DNA of 64,000 bases from Macrotis lagotis. Taxonomy: Eukaryota > Chordata > Mammalia > Peramelemorphia > Peramelidae. The translations under genes were made by a program, and so were the position numbers. Of this stretch, positions 11,362-23,189 are shown piece after piece. The notes beneath the pieces were generated by a model. That model made no database searches, had not been told where the DNA came from, and saw only the letters and a program-made list of their open reading frames with translations. The stretch spans positions 568,806,389 through 568,870,388 of the forward strand of contig NC_133666.1 of NCBI RefSeq assembly GCF_037893015.1, in the 5' to 3' direction. Every line of letters begins with the position of its first letter. Position 1 is the stretch's first letter.

Positions 11362-12110
11362 TTCATTTTATAGTAGGATTTGCTTTGAAGATATGGGACT
11401 TTTAAAAATATAATTTAAAACTATTTTGTACCAGTACAAATATAAAAATTTTGTCAGTTGTAAAGCACTTGCAAAAGTCACATATCCTACTTCAGTTTTT
11501 ATTGTACCATATCTATATGAAAATAATAATTTTGAAGTTAGAAAACACATATTATACATTTATTTTTGAAGAGATTATCTGATTCAAAACAGTACTATTT
11601 AAGAAAGTGTACCCAGAAAATAACCAAGTTTCATAGATTATCAAATACAATAGAATGCCCAGTTAACAATTTTTTTTTAAAAAAAAGGACAAGGCAATCA
11701 TCAAACAACTGTAACTCTGTACTCCATTCCAAATCATGTTGGTTTATATAAAAAACAAAAAACTGAGGACTATTTTTATTGTGATCATGTATTCCAAGTA
11801 GCTCTTTTCCATACTACTTGTCATAATTTTAATATGACACCAATTGGTCCAAGGAAATTCTGCACTCTATTCATATACTCCTTTTCCCTCATGTACTCTA
11901 TTTCTGACAACTTCACAGCCAGTGACTAGCACTATTATTTATATAATTATGAGGTTTTTCTACTCAATATAAATAAAGACTGATATTCAGGCTTTTACAA
12001 AATCAGTTTATGTATTTGAAACACAGATTTTATGGCATAATTACAAAAAACATTTAAAACTGTTACTAAATTAGGATAGGAAGAAGGGGGAGGCAGAATG
12101 TCATAAATTA
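11362..12110. other. Unclassified AT-rich insertion within L1A inter-ORF region
   Basis: L1-like sequence stops near 11360 (after atctctattagagggagta) and recognisable inter-ORF sequence resumes near 12110 (gaatcttgctctcatcag). The roughly 750 bases between match none of the other inter-ORF copies in the window. I see no gene, terminal repeat or SINE promoter in it. Confidence 0.4.
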
Positions 12111-12234
12111 CATTGAAGAGGTTTAAAGGCAATATTCTAGACAAGAGTAGAGAAAGAAGGGAGGTGATGAGCATTGTTTGAATCTTGCTCTCATCAGATG
12201 TGACTCAAAGAGGGAATATATTAAATATGTTGTG

Positions 12235-12740
12235 CTTAGAAATGTATCTTGTGCCATTATTCTATAAGAAATCATGAGGGGCAGGACTTCAGAAAAACCT
12301 GGAAACATGCGTGAACTGATACTGAGTGAAGGGAGCAGAACAAGATAAACAATGTAACATCAACTGGAATATTATTAGATAATTAACTGTGATGAACTTT
12401 CTCTTCTCAGCAGTATAATAAGCAAATGTAAAGGATAAGTGAAAAGGACATTGATGAAAAATCATCCACATGCAGAGAAGGAACTATGGAGTTTGAAGGC
12501 AGACAAAAGCTTACTATAGTCAATTATTATAATTTGTTCCATATTTTATGGTATTCCTTCTCATTTTTTCTTTTTTGTTTTGTTTCATCTTTCACAATAA
12601 CATTAATAAGGAAATATGTACAATAGTTATACATGTATAGCTTTTATTGGATTTCTCTCTCTGTCCAGGAAGTGGTGAAGGAAGAGAGGGAGTGTCTTTG
12701 CATGTAGTTGAAAATTTAAAGTAATTAATTAAAAAAAATT
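12235..12740 (+). mobile_element. 5'-truncated LINE-1 3' end inserted in L1A
   Basis: Starts at the last ORF2 codons (region equivalent to FYKKS..LDFRKTWKH, then ELILSEGSRTR near 12310) and continues through the 3'UTR to an A-rich end near 12738. L1A inter-ORF sequence lies on both sides. Confidence 0.7.
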
Positions 12741-15412
12741 ATCTCAGCCTGGAGAAATTTAGGGCAAAGGAAGGGCTGGAGAAGGGAGGGGAAAAGGCAT
12801 GGGAAAAATAAAAGGGGAAAGGGAAAAAGGGAAGGGAAAGATAGTGGGCCTGTCAGAAGGGTGCAGATTGAGGGGTTGCAGTGATCAGAAGCAAAACACT
12901 GTTGAGGAGGTTTAAGATGAAAAGAGATAGAGAAGTACAAATGGTAAAGAGATACAATGGTGGATAATAAAGAATTAGCAATAATAACTGTTAATATGAA
13001 TGGAATGAGCACATGCTAAAATGGAAGTGGATAGCAGAGTGAATTAAAAACCAGAATCATACACTATTTTCTTATTAAAAACACATTTGAATCTGAGAAC
13101 TACAGAGAGGACAATAGGAAAAGGCTGGAGCAGAATTTATTGTGCTTCAGCTGAAGTAAAAAAAAAATGAGGGGTAGCAAACCTGATATCAGAAAAAGAA
13201 GAAGAAAAGGAAGCTGTCATTAAAAAACCCAAAAAAGGTCATTTTGAGTTCCTAGCAGGAACTAAAGGTGATATAGTAATAATATCAGTGCTAAATATAT
13301 GTGTACCAGGTGGTATAGCATGAAAATTCTTAGTGAAGATAAATGTATTTCAGGAAGACAGAAATACAAAACTATACTGGTGGGGGTCCTCAAATTTCCC
13401 TCTTTCAAAATTAGGTAAAACTAAAAATAAAATGAATAAAAATTAATTTAAAGAAATGAATAGATTTTAGAAAAGTTAGATGTGATAGAAATCTGGAGAC
13501 ACTGAATGGAAATAGAAAGAAATATTCATTTTTTTCTCAATGGTTGATGTCACTATACAAAATTAATCAAGTATTAAAGTATAATAACTTCACAATCCAA
13601 AGCATTAGAGCAGAAACATTACATGCATTCTTTTCAGATCACAATGAAATAAAAAGTCATATAATAAAGAAAGATAAAAATGCATTGGAAACTTATAATT
13701 AATTTTGAGGAATGAGTGGATCAAAAAGTAAATCACAGAAATAATTAAGAATTTCATATAAGATAATGTCAATAATGTGACAGTATACCAAAACTTGTGG
13801 TTTACACTCAAAGTGGATAATAGGAAAAATTTTGTAGCTATAAACACTTACATGAAAAAATAGAAAAATAGGAGATTAATAAATTAGGCATAAAACTAAA
13901 AAAGCTAGAAGAGAAGCAAATTAAATATCCCCAATTAAATATGACATTGGAAACTGAGAAAATTAAAGGAGAAATTAGTAAAATTGAATGTAAGAAAAAG
14001 TGAATTAATACTAAGGTTGATGAAAATTCCAATAGATAGATGTCTTTGATTAAATTGATTGAAAAAAGAGAGATAAACCCAAATTTTATGAGTATCAAAA
14101 ATGAAAAGTGTGAATTCAGCATCACTGAAAAAGAAAATAATAATTCAGAAATATTTTTCCCAACTTCATGTCAATAAAAAGGAAAATCTATCTGATATGG
14201 ATGAAAAATTATAAAAGAACATAATTTGCCCAGATTAACAGAAAAGAAAACATATATGTAAATAACTTCATTTTAGAAACAAAGAATTTGAACAAGCCAT
14301 CAATGAACCCTAATAAGAAAAAGATCTTCAAGGCCAGATGAATTCATTTAAAGAACAATTCCAATCCTCTGTAAAGTATTCAAAAGAACAAGTGTAGAAT
14401 GAGTTCTGTCAAATTCTTTCTGTGAAGCAATATGCTGCTGGTACCTAAACTAGGAAAAGGCAAAACAGAGAAAGAAAAGTGTAGACCATTTTCCCTATTG
14501 AAAAATTGTTTTTTAAATAAAATATTAGCAAAGGGATTAGAATAATTTATCACTTGTACAATACACTCTGATCAGATAAGATTTAAATCAGGAATTCTGG
14601 GTTCATTCAATATAAGGAAAACTATCAGCATAGTTGACCGCATCAATAACAAAACTAACGCAAAACATATTATTTTCTGAAAAGCTGCTGAAAAAGTTTT
14701 TGACAAAATACAGCACCCATTCCTATTAAGAGCCCTGGTGAGCTTAAGAATAATGGAGTTTTCCATAAAATAATAAGCAGTATCTATCTAATCAATAACC
14801 ATTATATGTGACTGGAATAAGCTAAAACCTTCACAGTAAGACCTATGATCAAATAAAGATTGCTATTATCACCAGTATCTTTCAATATTTTATTAGAAAT
14901 GTTATCTTTAGCAACAAAAATTAAAGAATTTGAAGGAATTAATATTGGCAATGAAGAAAGATGGCATACTTAAAGACTCCCATATGGTCCACTGGAAACC
15001 TACTTGAAAAAATAAGCAACTTTAACAAAGTTGTATGATCTAAAATAAACTAACATAATTCATCAAAATTTCTATATAGGACCCACAATACATAGAAGAC
15101 AGAGATAGAAAAAGAAATTACATTTAATGTAGCTATAGACAACTCAAAATATTTGACAGTCAATTTGTAAAGACAAGCATAGAAACAATATGAAAAAATT
15201 ACAAAACACTTTTTCATGCAAATAAAATCAGATTTAACTTATTGGACAAATGCCAATCGCTCATAGATATATAGAGGTAACATAATAAAAAAATCAATTC
15301 TCTTTAAATTAAATTGCTTATTCACTACAATACCAAAAAACTAACAAAATATTTTAGTGAGCAAGAAAAATACTAACAAAAGTCATCTGGAAAGAAAAAA
15401 AAAAGGACAGTG

Positions 15413-15422
15413 CCAAGATGAC
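15413..15422 (+). promoter_or_regulatory. YY1-like site at L1B 5' end
   Basis: CCAAGATGAC lies about 9 bases from the first base of L1B. Human L1 carries CAAGATGGC at nearly the same place, where YY1 binding sets transcription start accuracy (established). The same motif recurs at 32756 (exact) and 25065 (CAAGATGAC). Function in this species is inferred. Confidence 0.5.
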
Positions 15423-15857
15423 TGTGCAGTTTTGAAATTCCCAGAGTTTTAAATGAGATACCTATACTGATCCCACAAAAAAAAACAATGAAACAAATAC
15501 TTATTTCATGATATCATGAAGGAATTGTAATAAAATTCCTTTTCACCAGTGTTGGTGGTAAAGCTGAAAAGCCAGAGGGAACCTTTTAACAATAACTCAA
15601 CTCAGGTCAAGACTGAGTAAGTCAATGCTGCAGCAGGTCAGCAATGAGGGTTCCAGCACAGCTTGAAAGACAGAAAGTTTGAGCCTTGAAATTGCTGATG
15701 TAATTGAAGAAACTGTGTTGGGTACCCTAAAACAGGCAATAAGGTGCATCATAGTCGGTGCCAGTCAAGTGATAAGCCACGGACTAGATTCTGGCCCAAG
15801 TATGAAAAGATTGACATTATACTCCCTGTCCTCCAGAAACAGAGTTCAACCATCAAA

Positions 15858-16550
15858 ATGAGGAAAACAAACAAACAAACAAAAAGAGCAGGAACCAAAG
15901 ATAAAAACTCTTCTCATAGGCATGATAAATGCCATCTCAGAAGAGGAAAACAATGACAGAATACCAAAATGTGATGTCTCAAAGGAATTTATTAACTGAC
16001 CTCAAATTCAAGAAATATCTCTCAGAAGAGTTGAACAAGGATTTTAAAAACCAAAGAGGGGAGGAAGAAGAGAAATAGGGAAAAGAATAAAAGCAATGCA
16101 ATATAATTATGAAAAGCTGACTGAGGAAATCAACGCCTTGAAAAGTAAATTGGCAAATTGGAAAAGGAAAACTACTGCTTTAAAAGCAAAAATGACCTAC
16201 TGGAAAAGGAATGGACTTTGTAAGCAAGTAAAATAGACCAACTGGAAAAGGAATGGAACTAACCAAAAATTAAAATTAAACACCTGGGAAAGGAAATCGA
16301 TTTATAGTAAAAATTAACAAATTGTATAAGGAAACACAAAAGCAAATTGAAGAAAAGAAAACTCTAAAAATTAGATTTGAACAAATGTGAACTAATGATT
16401 TTGAGAAAACAAGGTTCCATCAAACAAAGGGGATTTTTAATGACAAAGAGGAATTTCCAAGTTTCATCAAAATAAGAATAGAACTGAATAGAAAATTTGA
16501 TCATCATAAACAAGACTCAAGACATGCACAAAAAATAAAAGAAAAATGGA
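15858..16550 (+). pseudogene. L1B ORF1, decayed
   Basis: Opens with ATG at 15858 in a lysine/asparagine-rich stretch (MRKTNKQTKRAGTKDKNSSH). It continues with codons for LEKEMD/NQLEK-type heptads (16130-16340) repeated at roughly 40-base intervals, typical of the L1 ORF1 coiled coil. Several hundred bases of the RNA-recognition region seem missing compared with the copies at 18658 and 25603, since the text jumps to the last codons (IRIELNRKFDHH, about 16470-16510). Frameshifts are present. Confidence 0.6.
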
Positions 16551-17520
16551 AAAAAAGTTAGACAATAATATTTGACTTTTTATATACATACATGAAAAGA
16601 TAATTCGTGTGATTCTTGAGAATTGCTATTTCTTTTAGGATAGTTGAAAGGAGTATACTTAGAGATGAGTATCAGTATAGATTGATCATGAAAGTGATGA
16701 TGATTTAACTAATTCTATATCTTAGGAGAGTGATATTTCTATTGGGATGGTTGGAGGGAGTTATTTAGAGGATTTGTGCATAAATGAATCTTGAAGTGAT
16801 TTTGATTTACATGATACTTTGGCTCATGAGGGTTGTACTTCTTTAGACCATACTTGAAAAGAGAGGGTGGCATAAACTGATGCTAATTTGAATATGTTTA
16901 TGGCTATTAATAATTGCATATCTAATGAGACAGGCAAGAGGAATATATTTGGTCAGACTCTGAAGTGATATAAGGCAATGATGCTTATAATTAATTAGTT
17001 CTTCATAATTGTTTTTCTATCAGCACTAATAAAAGAAGAATATCTTCATAGAGTTTGTGAGTATGACAACTAAAAACAATTAGGGCATGGGAAAAAAAAA
17101 GACTATACTGTGAGAAGAGAGCATGAGAGTTTAAATACCACAACAGAAAGAGGCCCAAAGACCTATTATAACAGTGGAATGAAGGAAGGGTACTACCACT
17201 GAGTAATTCTTATTCTCAACAGATTTGATTCAAAGATGAAAAACATGTATTTGCAATGAAGTTCAAAAATTCATCCTATCTTACAGGAATGTAATGATAA
17301 GGCGGGGGGGGGGGAGGGAAGAAGAAAGATAAAAGGGAGAGTGAAAGTAAAAGTAAAGGCAAAGTTAAAGTTAGAACAATGTAAAGGGAAATTAAAAAAA
17401 AGAAAAAAGCTGATAGAAGGGAAATCTGATCAAGAGGTAGCAGTCAAAAATCAAAACGGGGAGGAGGCATGGGGAAAGGAGAGAAAAGTACAAGCATGTG
17501 AAAGCTGCCATGAAGTAAAT
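16551..17520 (+). other. L1B inter-ORF region, about 1 kb
   Basis: Non-coding stretch between ORF1 and ORF2 that recurs in all older-type copies here (for example 19643-20740, 48560-49700, and about 1010-1880 on minus). Shared blocks include tttaggatagttgaaagg, gatactttggctcatgagg and tgagtaattcttattctcaac. It ends in a purine-rich run with a G12 tract near 17285-17310, just before ORF2. Confidence 0.6.
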
Positions 17521-18228
17521 ACAGAAATAATAATTGACAACTTTAAATGAAAATGGGATGAAGTTTCTCATAAAATATGAATAGATAGCAGAGTGAATGA
17601 AAAGCAGTATCTTACAATATATTTCTTAACAGAAACCAATTTGAAGTTGAGAGATATACTGAGGGTAAAAGTAAAAGGCTGGAAGAATAGAAAAAACAGT
17701 AGTAGAAATTCTTAGCTGAGACAAAGTAGAAATAAAAATATATCTCATTAAAAGGGATAAAGAAGGAAATTGTACTTTCTTTAAAGTTACCATCTGGAAT
17801 GAAGTAATTATGACATTAAATATATATGCATCAAGTGTTTTAGCATCCAGATTCTTAGAGAAGAAGCTAAATGAGCTTCACAGGGAAATGTAGACAGCAG
17901 AAAAATAATGGAATTAGATAACTAAACCACAACAACAAAGAAAAAGGAAGTTATAAAAATGAATAGAAATTTAGGAAAGTTAGATATGATAGACCACTGG
18001 AGAATGTTGATTAGATATAGAAAGGAAAATACATTTTTTCTCTTTGTTACATGATACCTGAACAAAAATTGGCCATGTATTAAGGCAGAAAAACTTTACA
18101 ATCAAATAGAGAAAGGCAGACTTTTGTGAACATGAAACAAATTGAAAATATATGTAATAAAGATCTATGTAAAGAAGAACTAAAAATAATTAGAAACTAA
18201 ATGGCCTACTTTGAATCAATGGGATAGA
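17521..18228 (+). pseudogene. L1B ORF2, first segment (endonuclease)
   Basis: Endonuclease codons are recognisable (TETNLKLRD near 17635, RFLEKKLNELHREM near 17850-17890, KINRNLGKLDMIDHW near 17960-18000, FSLCYMIPEQKLAMY near 18040), with stops between them. The text is cut at 18228 by the L1C insertion and resumes at 24453. Confidence 0.65.
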
Positions 18229-18657
18229 TCCCACCAGGGAAAAAAGTTAGATTCAAAGAAGTTTTAAATGGTAGACATGGTGGATGATCTTCATTGAAGG
18301 TCTGTCTCTTTGGGGGGGAAAGGGGAAGTAAAGTCAAGTGATGTGGGAGAGCAGGGAAAGCCAGTGGGAGACATTCAAAGATAGCACAGTCCAGGTTCTG
18401 ACAGGTCTACAACATCATAGGTTCCAGCTGCCAGATAGTATGTTAGCAGGGAGTTTGAGCCTTGGGAACACCAGGACAAAAGACAGGACAGGCTTGGAAG
18501 CAAACCACTGCATAGGCAGAAACTCTGCAAAGGCAAGGGCTAGACTTCACAGGAAACAACTTGTCCAATGACTAGCCAGAGATAAGGCCCCAGTCCTAGC
18601 ATAAAAAACTTGGATCTATACTGCCAGTACCTCAGGAGTAGAGATAAAACAACAAAG

Positions 18658-19640
18658 ATGAGCAAAAAAGTGTCACTATAGAAAACCACTTTCCAGATAT
18701 AGATAATTACAATGCCAGGTTGGAAGAAGAAGAAATCAATGAAAAATTACTCACAGGGGAAGTCTCAAGAGTCTATAAATTGGACTCCAATCCAAAGGCT
18801 CATAGAATTAAAAAAAAAATTTTAAAAACCAGAGAAGAAAAACAGAAAAAAATGAGAATCATGCAGGAAAATTATTAAAAATTGACCAAAGAATTCAACT
18901 TCTTTAAAAGTAAAAACAAAACAAAACAAAATAAAACAACGGGAAATGGAAACACAAAAGTTAATTGAAGAAAATAAAACTAAAAATTAGAATTAAAAAA
19001 ATAAAAACATTGAATCTCTGAGACTATCAGATTCTCTCAAACAAAATAAAAAGGCTTAAAGAAATGAAGAAAACTTAAAGTACATTTTAGGAAAAAGAAA
19101 GGACCTGGAAAATAGATTCAGGAGAGATAATTTATGGATCATTGGACTACTATAAAGCCTGGGAAAAAAGGAACATAGAAAACATCATGCATTAAATTAT
19201 CCAGAGAAAACTGTACAAATCGTCCAGAAAATGAAGACAATACAGTCATTGAAAGAATAAACAAAACCCCTCCAGAAAGAGACCCTAGGATTAAAACACC
19301 AAAGGCTATTGTAACCAAATACCAAAACTCTCAAATAAAAGAGAAAATACTGCAAGTGATAAAAAAAAGTAACAATTTAAATGCAAAGAAAAGACAATCA
19401 GACTCAAACAGTACCTATCAACATCAACATTTAAGGACATGATGAACTGGAATAGATTATATCAGATGGGGAAGCACCTGGAATTACAGCCAAGAATTTA
19501 CAGCTCTGCAAAATTCAGCTTATACTGTCAGGGGAAAAGATGGATGTTCAAAAAAATAAAGGACTTCCAAGATTTCCTGAAAAGAAGACTAGAAATGAAC
19601 AGAGAATTCAGTGATAAAATACAATACTCAAGAGATGCAT
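18658..19640 (+). pseudogene. L1C ORF1, decayed
   Basis: ATG at 18658 matches the starts at 2844 (minus) and 25603. The order is an acidic N-terminal region, heptads near 18860-18990, the RNA-binding middle (ERINKTPPERDPRIKTPK, about 19250-19300) and a C-terminal domain with a 67-codon open run (19439-19642: GKHLELQPRIYSSAKF, then LKRRLEMNREFSDKIQ). An early stop at codon 8 and frameshifts inactivate it. Confidence 0.7.
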
Positions 19641-21206
19641 AAAAAGGTAAAGGAAAAGGGGAAGGAAAAGACAAAAAAAGTCAGTCTAGACCATCAAATT
19701 GTATATAGCCCTAAAAGGGAAGATATAGTACTTCTAATTCTTGAGAAGTATACTTTCTTAGGATAATTAAAGGGTCAAATATTTGAAGAGATTGAATTTA
19801 GAAGTTATGCATATGGTTAGGTCTCCTCTCTCCATTGAAGAGGTTAGAGATGAGATAAAAAGCCCTGATGAAAAGCTCTCATTTTCCTTTTACCTACATT
19901 AATTCTGCTGTGTTAACAAAATTTAGCAGTTTCTCTAATGAGGGCATCATAAGCCAGGCAATTCTGAGTCAGTTTTTTCTGATAACTTACAATCAGTTGT
20001 AAAGTTTTTAAGTGATAGAGCTCCCAGTATTTTGAGAACCTTGAGATACTTATAGGTAAGTAAATCTGGAATAGAAGTGTGGGAGAAAGAATGTTTGGGG
20101 GAGGTGTACAAATGGCTCATGAAATGATTTTACTTTGGAAGATGGTTTGGCTCATGAGGATTACGTGTCCTTGGAGAGTACATGAAAAGGGGTAAGGTAA
20201 AAAATGAGTATAATTTGATGTAATTCAAGACACCTAAAAAGGGTACTGCTATTGATAAAGAAGAGGGGAGGGTACTTAGTTAATTTGAGGCAATACTGTT
20301 TATCAAAGAATCAATCAATCAATCAATCCTTGATGGTATTTTGATAACACTTTGAGCTTATCGAACTATAAGTTAATCGAGCAGTGATTGATGGTATTGG
20401 ATTAATATTTCTTATGTGATATATAATAGCAAGTGCAGAGTTACAATGATTTGTAATTTTAGAGGAAAAGAAGGTATGAATACTGAGTGAATTTTCTTAA
20501 ATAGATTTGGCCCTGAGAGGGGAATAAGATACGTTCCCATTTGAATTTAAAAATCTATCATACTCTACAGTAAGGAGGAAAAGGAAAGATAAGGGAAGAA
20601 GGGACTGATAAAAGGGAAGATGAAAGTATAAGTGAAAATAAACGAAATTAAATTTTTAAAGAAAAATTAAAGGGGAAAGGTGAGAAGGAATAAGAGGAAA
20701 GAGAAAATTTTTAACATGGAAAGATAGCATGTAACGCATGTAATACAAATGGATAGCAGAATGGATAAAAACTATAACCCTACAATATGTTGGTTACAAG
20801 AAACAGAATTAAAGCAGAGAGAAACACAAATGGTAAAGGTAAAAGGGTGGGTCAAAATATATTATGCTTCAGCTGAAGTAAAATAAATCAGTGGTAGCGA
20901 TCCTGATATCAGATAAAGCAAAAGCATAAATAGCTCACATTAAAAGGGATAAGGAAGGAAACTATAACCTTCTTAAAAGGCACCATAGGTATTGAAGTTA
21001 TATGATTATTAAACAAGCATGCACCTAGAAGTATAGCATCCAAATTCTTAGAAGAAAAACTAAGTAAATTGCAATGAGACATAGAAAGAAATTTTAATAA
21101 TGGGATACCTCAAATTCCCTCTCCCAGGACTAGATAAATCTAACTACAAAATAAACAAGAAGCCTATTAAGAAGGCAAATGAAAGCTCAGAAAACTTATT
21201 CATTTG

Positions 21207-21357
21207 TTTATTTTGGGTTTTGGAAAGCAATGGGGTTAAATGACTTGTCCAAGGTCACACAGCTAGGTAATTATTAAGTGTCTGAAGCCACATTTGAACT
21301 CAGGTTCTCCTGACTAAAGGGTCAGTGCTCTATCCACTGTGCCACCTACTTGCCCCC
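21207..21357 (-). mobile_element. WSINE1-like SINE in L1C ORF2
   Basis: Reverse complement of the SINE: T-rich tail at left, then caatggggttaaatgac, cacacagctaggtaattattaagtg, the B-box complement, and ccacctacttgcccc at the right end. Confidence 0.8.
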
Positions 21358-22252
21358 AAGAAAAGTTAGATATGATAGACCTCTGTTGAAAACTTTACAA
21401 GGAAAGGAAAAAATATACCTCTTTCTCAGCAATGTATGGAACCTGAACCAAAATTGACCATGTACTGGAGCATAAAAATCTTATAATCAAATGCATAAAG
21501 GCAGAAATAAAGGCATACTTATCAGACTATGACACAATAAAAATTACATGTAATTAAGCATAACAAAGATTGCAAACTAAATAATTTAATTTTAAATAAA
21601 CAGTGGATCAAACAAAAAATATAGAAATAATCAATATATACAAGAAAATGATAATGATATTTCAAAGCAAAATTTATGGGATGGAGTCAAGATAGCTTTG
21701 TGGGGTAACTTCATATCTCTAAATGTTTATATGAATGAAATTGAGAAAGAAGAGATCAATGAATTATGTAAGCAAATAAAAGCCTAGAAAAAAGAACAAA
21801 TCGAAGATCACCAATTAAATACCAAATTAGAAATTCTGAAAATCAAGGGATAGATTAAGTTTAAAAGAAGAAAACCATTGACCTAATAAACAAAACTATA
21901 AATTGTTTTTATGTATATAAATATACATACACCACAAGGACCAAGAACAAGAGAAAGAGAAATTCCTTTTAAAGTAACTGTAGATAGCATTAAATACTTG
22001 TGAACCTGCACCCCAAGACAAACTCAGAAATTGTATGACCAAAATTATAAAGCACTTCTCATCCAAATAAAGTCGTATTTAAATTAGTGAAAAAAAATTT
22101 CAATTGCTCATGGTTTGGTCAAGCTAATATAATAAAAATGACTTCCAAATTAAAATACTTATTCAGTGCCATATCAATCAAACTACTAAATTTTACCCAG
22201 CTAGAACAAAATTCATGAGGAGTAACAAAAGGTCAAATATAACAAGGGGTGG

Positions 22253-22439
22253 GGGCGGCTAGGTGGTGCAGTAGATAGAGCACTGGCCAGAGCACCATGG
22301 CTGAAGTCAGGAGTACCTCAGTTCAAATCTGGACTCAGACACTTAATAATTACCTACCTGTGTGGTCTTGGGCAAGCCACTTAACCCCATTTACTTTGCA
22401 AAATAAAAGCAAAACCCTGAAAAAAAATAAAAAAAAAAG
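22253..22439 (+). mobile_element. WSINE1-like SINE in L1C ORF2
   Basis: Complete copy with gggggcggctaggtggtgcag head and A-rich tail. It has extra bases after the A-box (about 22285-22305), making a partial duplication of gagcac. Flanks ataacaagggg (left) and atagcaagggg (right) form an almost exact target duplication. Confidence 0.85.
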
Positions 22440-23089
22440 AATAGCAAGGGGACCAATAGATAAAAAAATGTAAATAAAGCTCTTCCAGATCTCAACAATA
22501 CTATAAAGAGGCAGTCATCAAAACTGCCTGGTACTGCTTAAGAAACAGAGGAATAGATCAGTGGATTCAGATATATTCAAAAATAGTAGCAAATGGCTAT
22601 AATAATCAACAGTTTGACAAATCCTAAGACATTAGTTGCTGGATAATTTTTGACAAACATTGTTTGGAAAACTGGAAACTACTATGGCAAAAACTAGGGA
22701 TAACCCCACATTTCATACCCTATACAAAAATGAGTACAGGATTTGGACATACAAGGGGACTTCATAGATAAATTAATAGATCAAGGATTACTCTATGTAT
22801 CAGATTTATGTAAAGGGGTCAAGTTTATGACCAAAAGAAAGAGTACATTACAAACTGTGAACTAAATGATTTTGACTATATTAGATTAAAAAGGTTTTGC
22901 ACTAATAAAATCTATGCTGCTAATATCAGAAAGAAAACAGAAGGCTGGGTAACCATCTTCACAATTAGGAGCTGTGACAAAAGTCTCATTTCTAAAACAT
23001 GTAGAGAAAAGCATCAAATTTATAAGGTTACAAATCATTTTCAATTGATAAATTGTCAAAGAATATTAACAGTTTTCAAATGAAGAAAT

Positions 23090-23125
23090 TAATATATATA
23101 TTATATATATAGCTTTAATATATAG

Positions 23126-23183
<58 letters not shown>
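23090..23183. repeat. (TA)n microsatellite
   Basis: Nearly pure TA dinucleotides within L1C ORF2, replacing about 30 codons of the equivalent in other copies. Confidence 0.9.

Positions 23184-23189
<6 letters not shown>

Larger units (their letters stand above)
9392..15397 (+). mobile_element. L1A: older-type LINE-1, 3'-truncated, with several insertions
   Basis: The 5' end (agatgcaggagagagaagc) resembles L1 starts. It is followed by a 5'UTR to about 9950, ORF1 remnants (about 9950-11240, with coiled-coil codons near 10160-10400 and the C-terminal domain to about 11230), an inter-ORF region, and ORF2 from about 12965. In ORF2 the endonuclease LKQ/ASAEVK segment is near 13140, the RT lead-in near 14280-14400, and an LSPVSFNILLEML-like motif near 14860. 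About 35 bases covering FADD are missing near 14955, and the element stops abruptly at 15397 after the RT thumb, directly against the 5' end of L1B. Insertions within it are a SINE (10427), a filler segment (10052), unclassified DNA (11362) and another L1 3' end (12235). Confidence 0.75.

Noticed and set aside
20311..20340. Short direct repeats (tcaatcaatcaatc) considered as part of a CRISPR-like or iteron array
   Set aside because: It is a simple tetranucleotide run within an L1 inter-ORF region in a vertebrate genome; there are no spacers.
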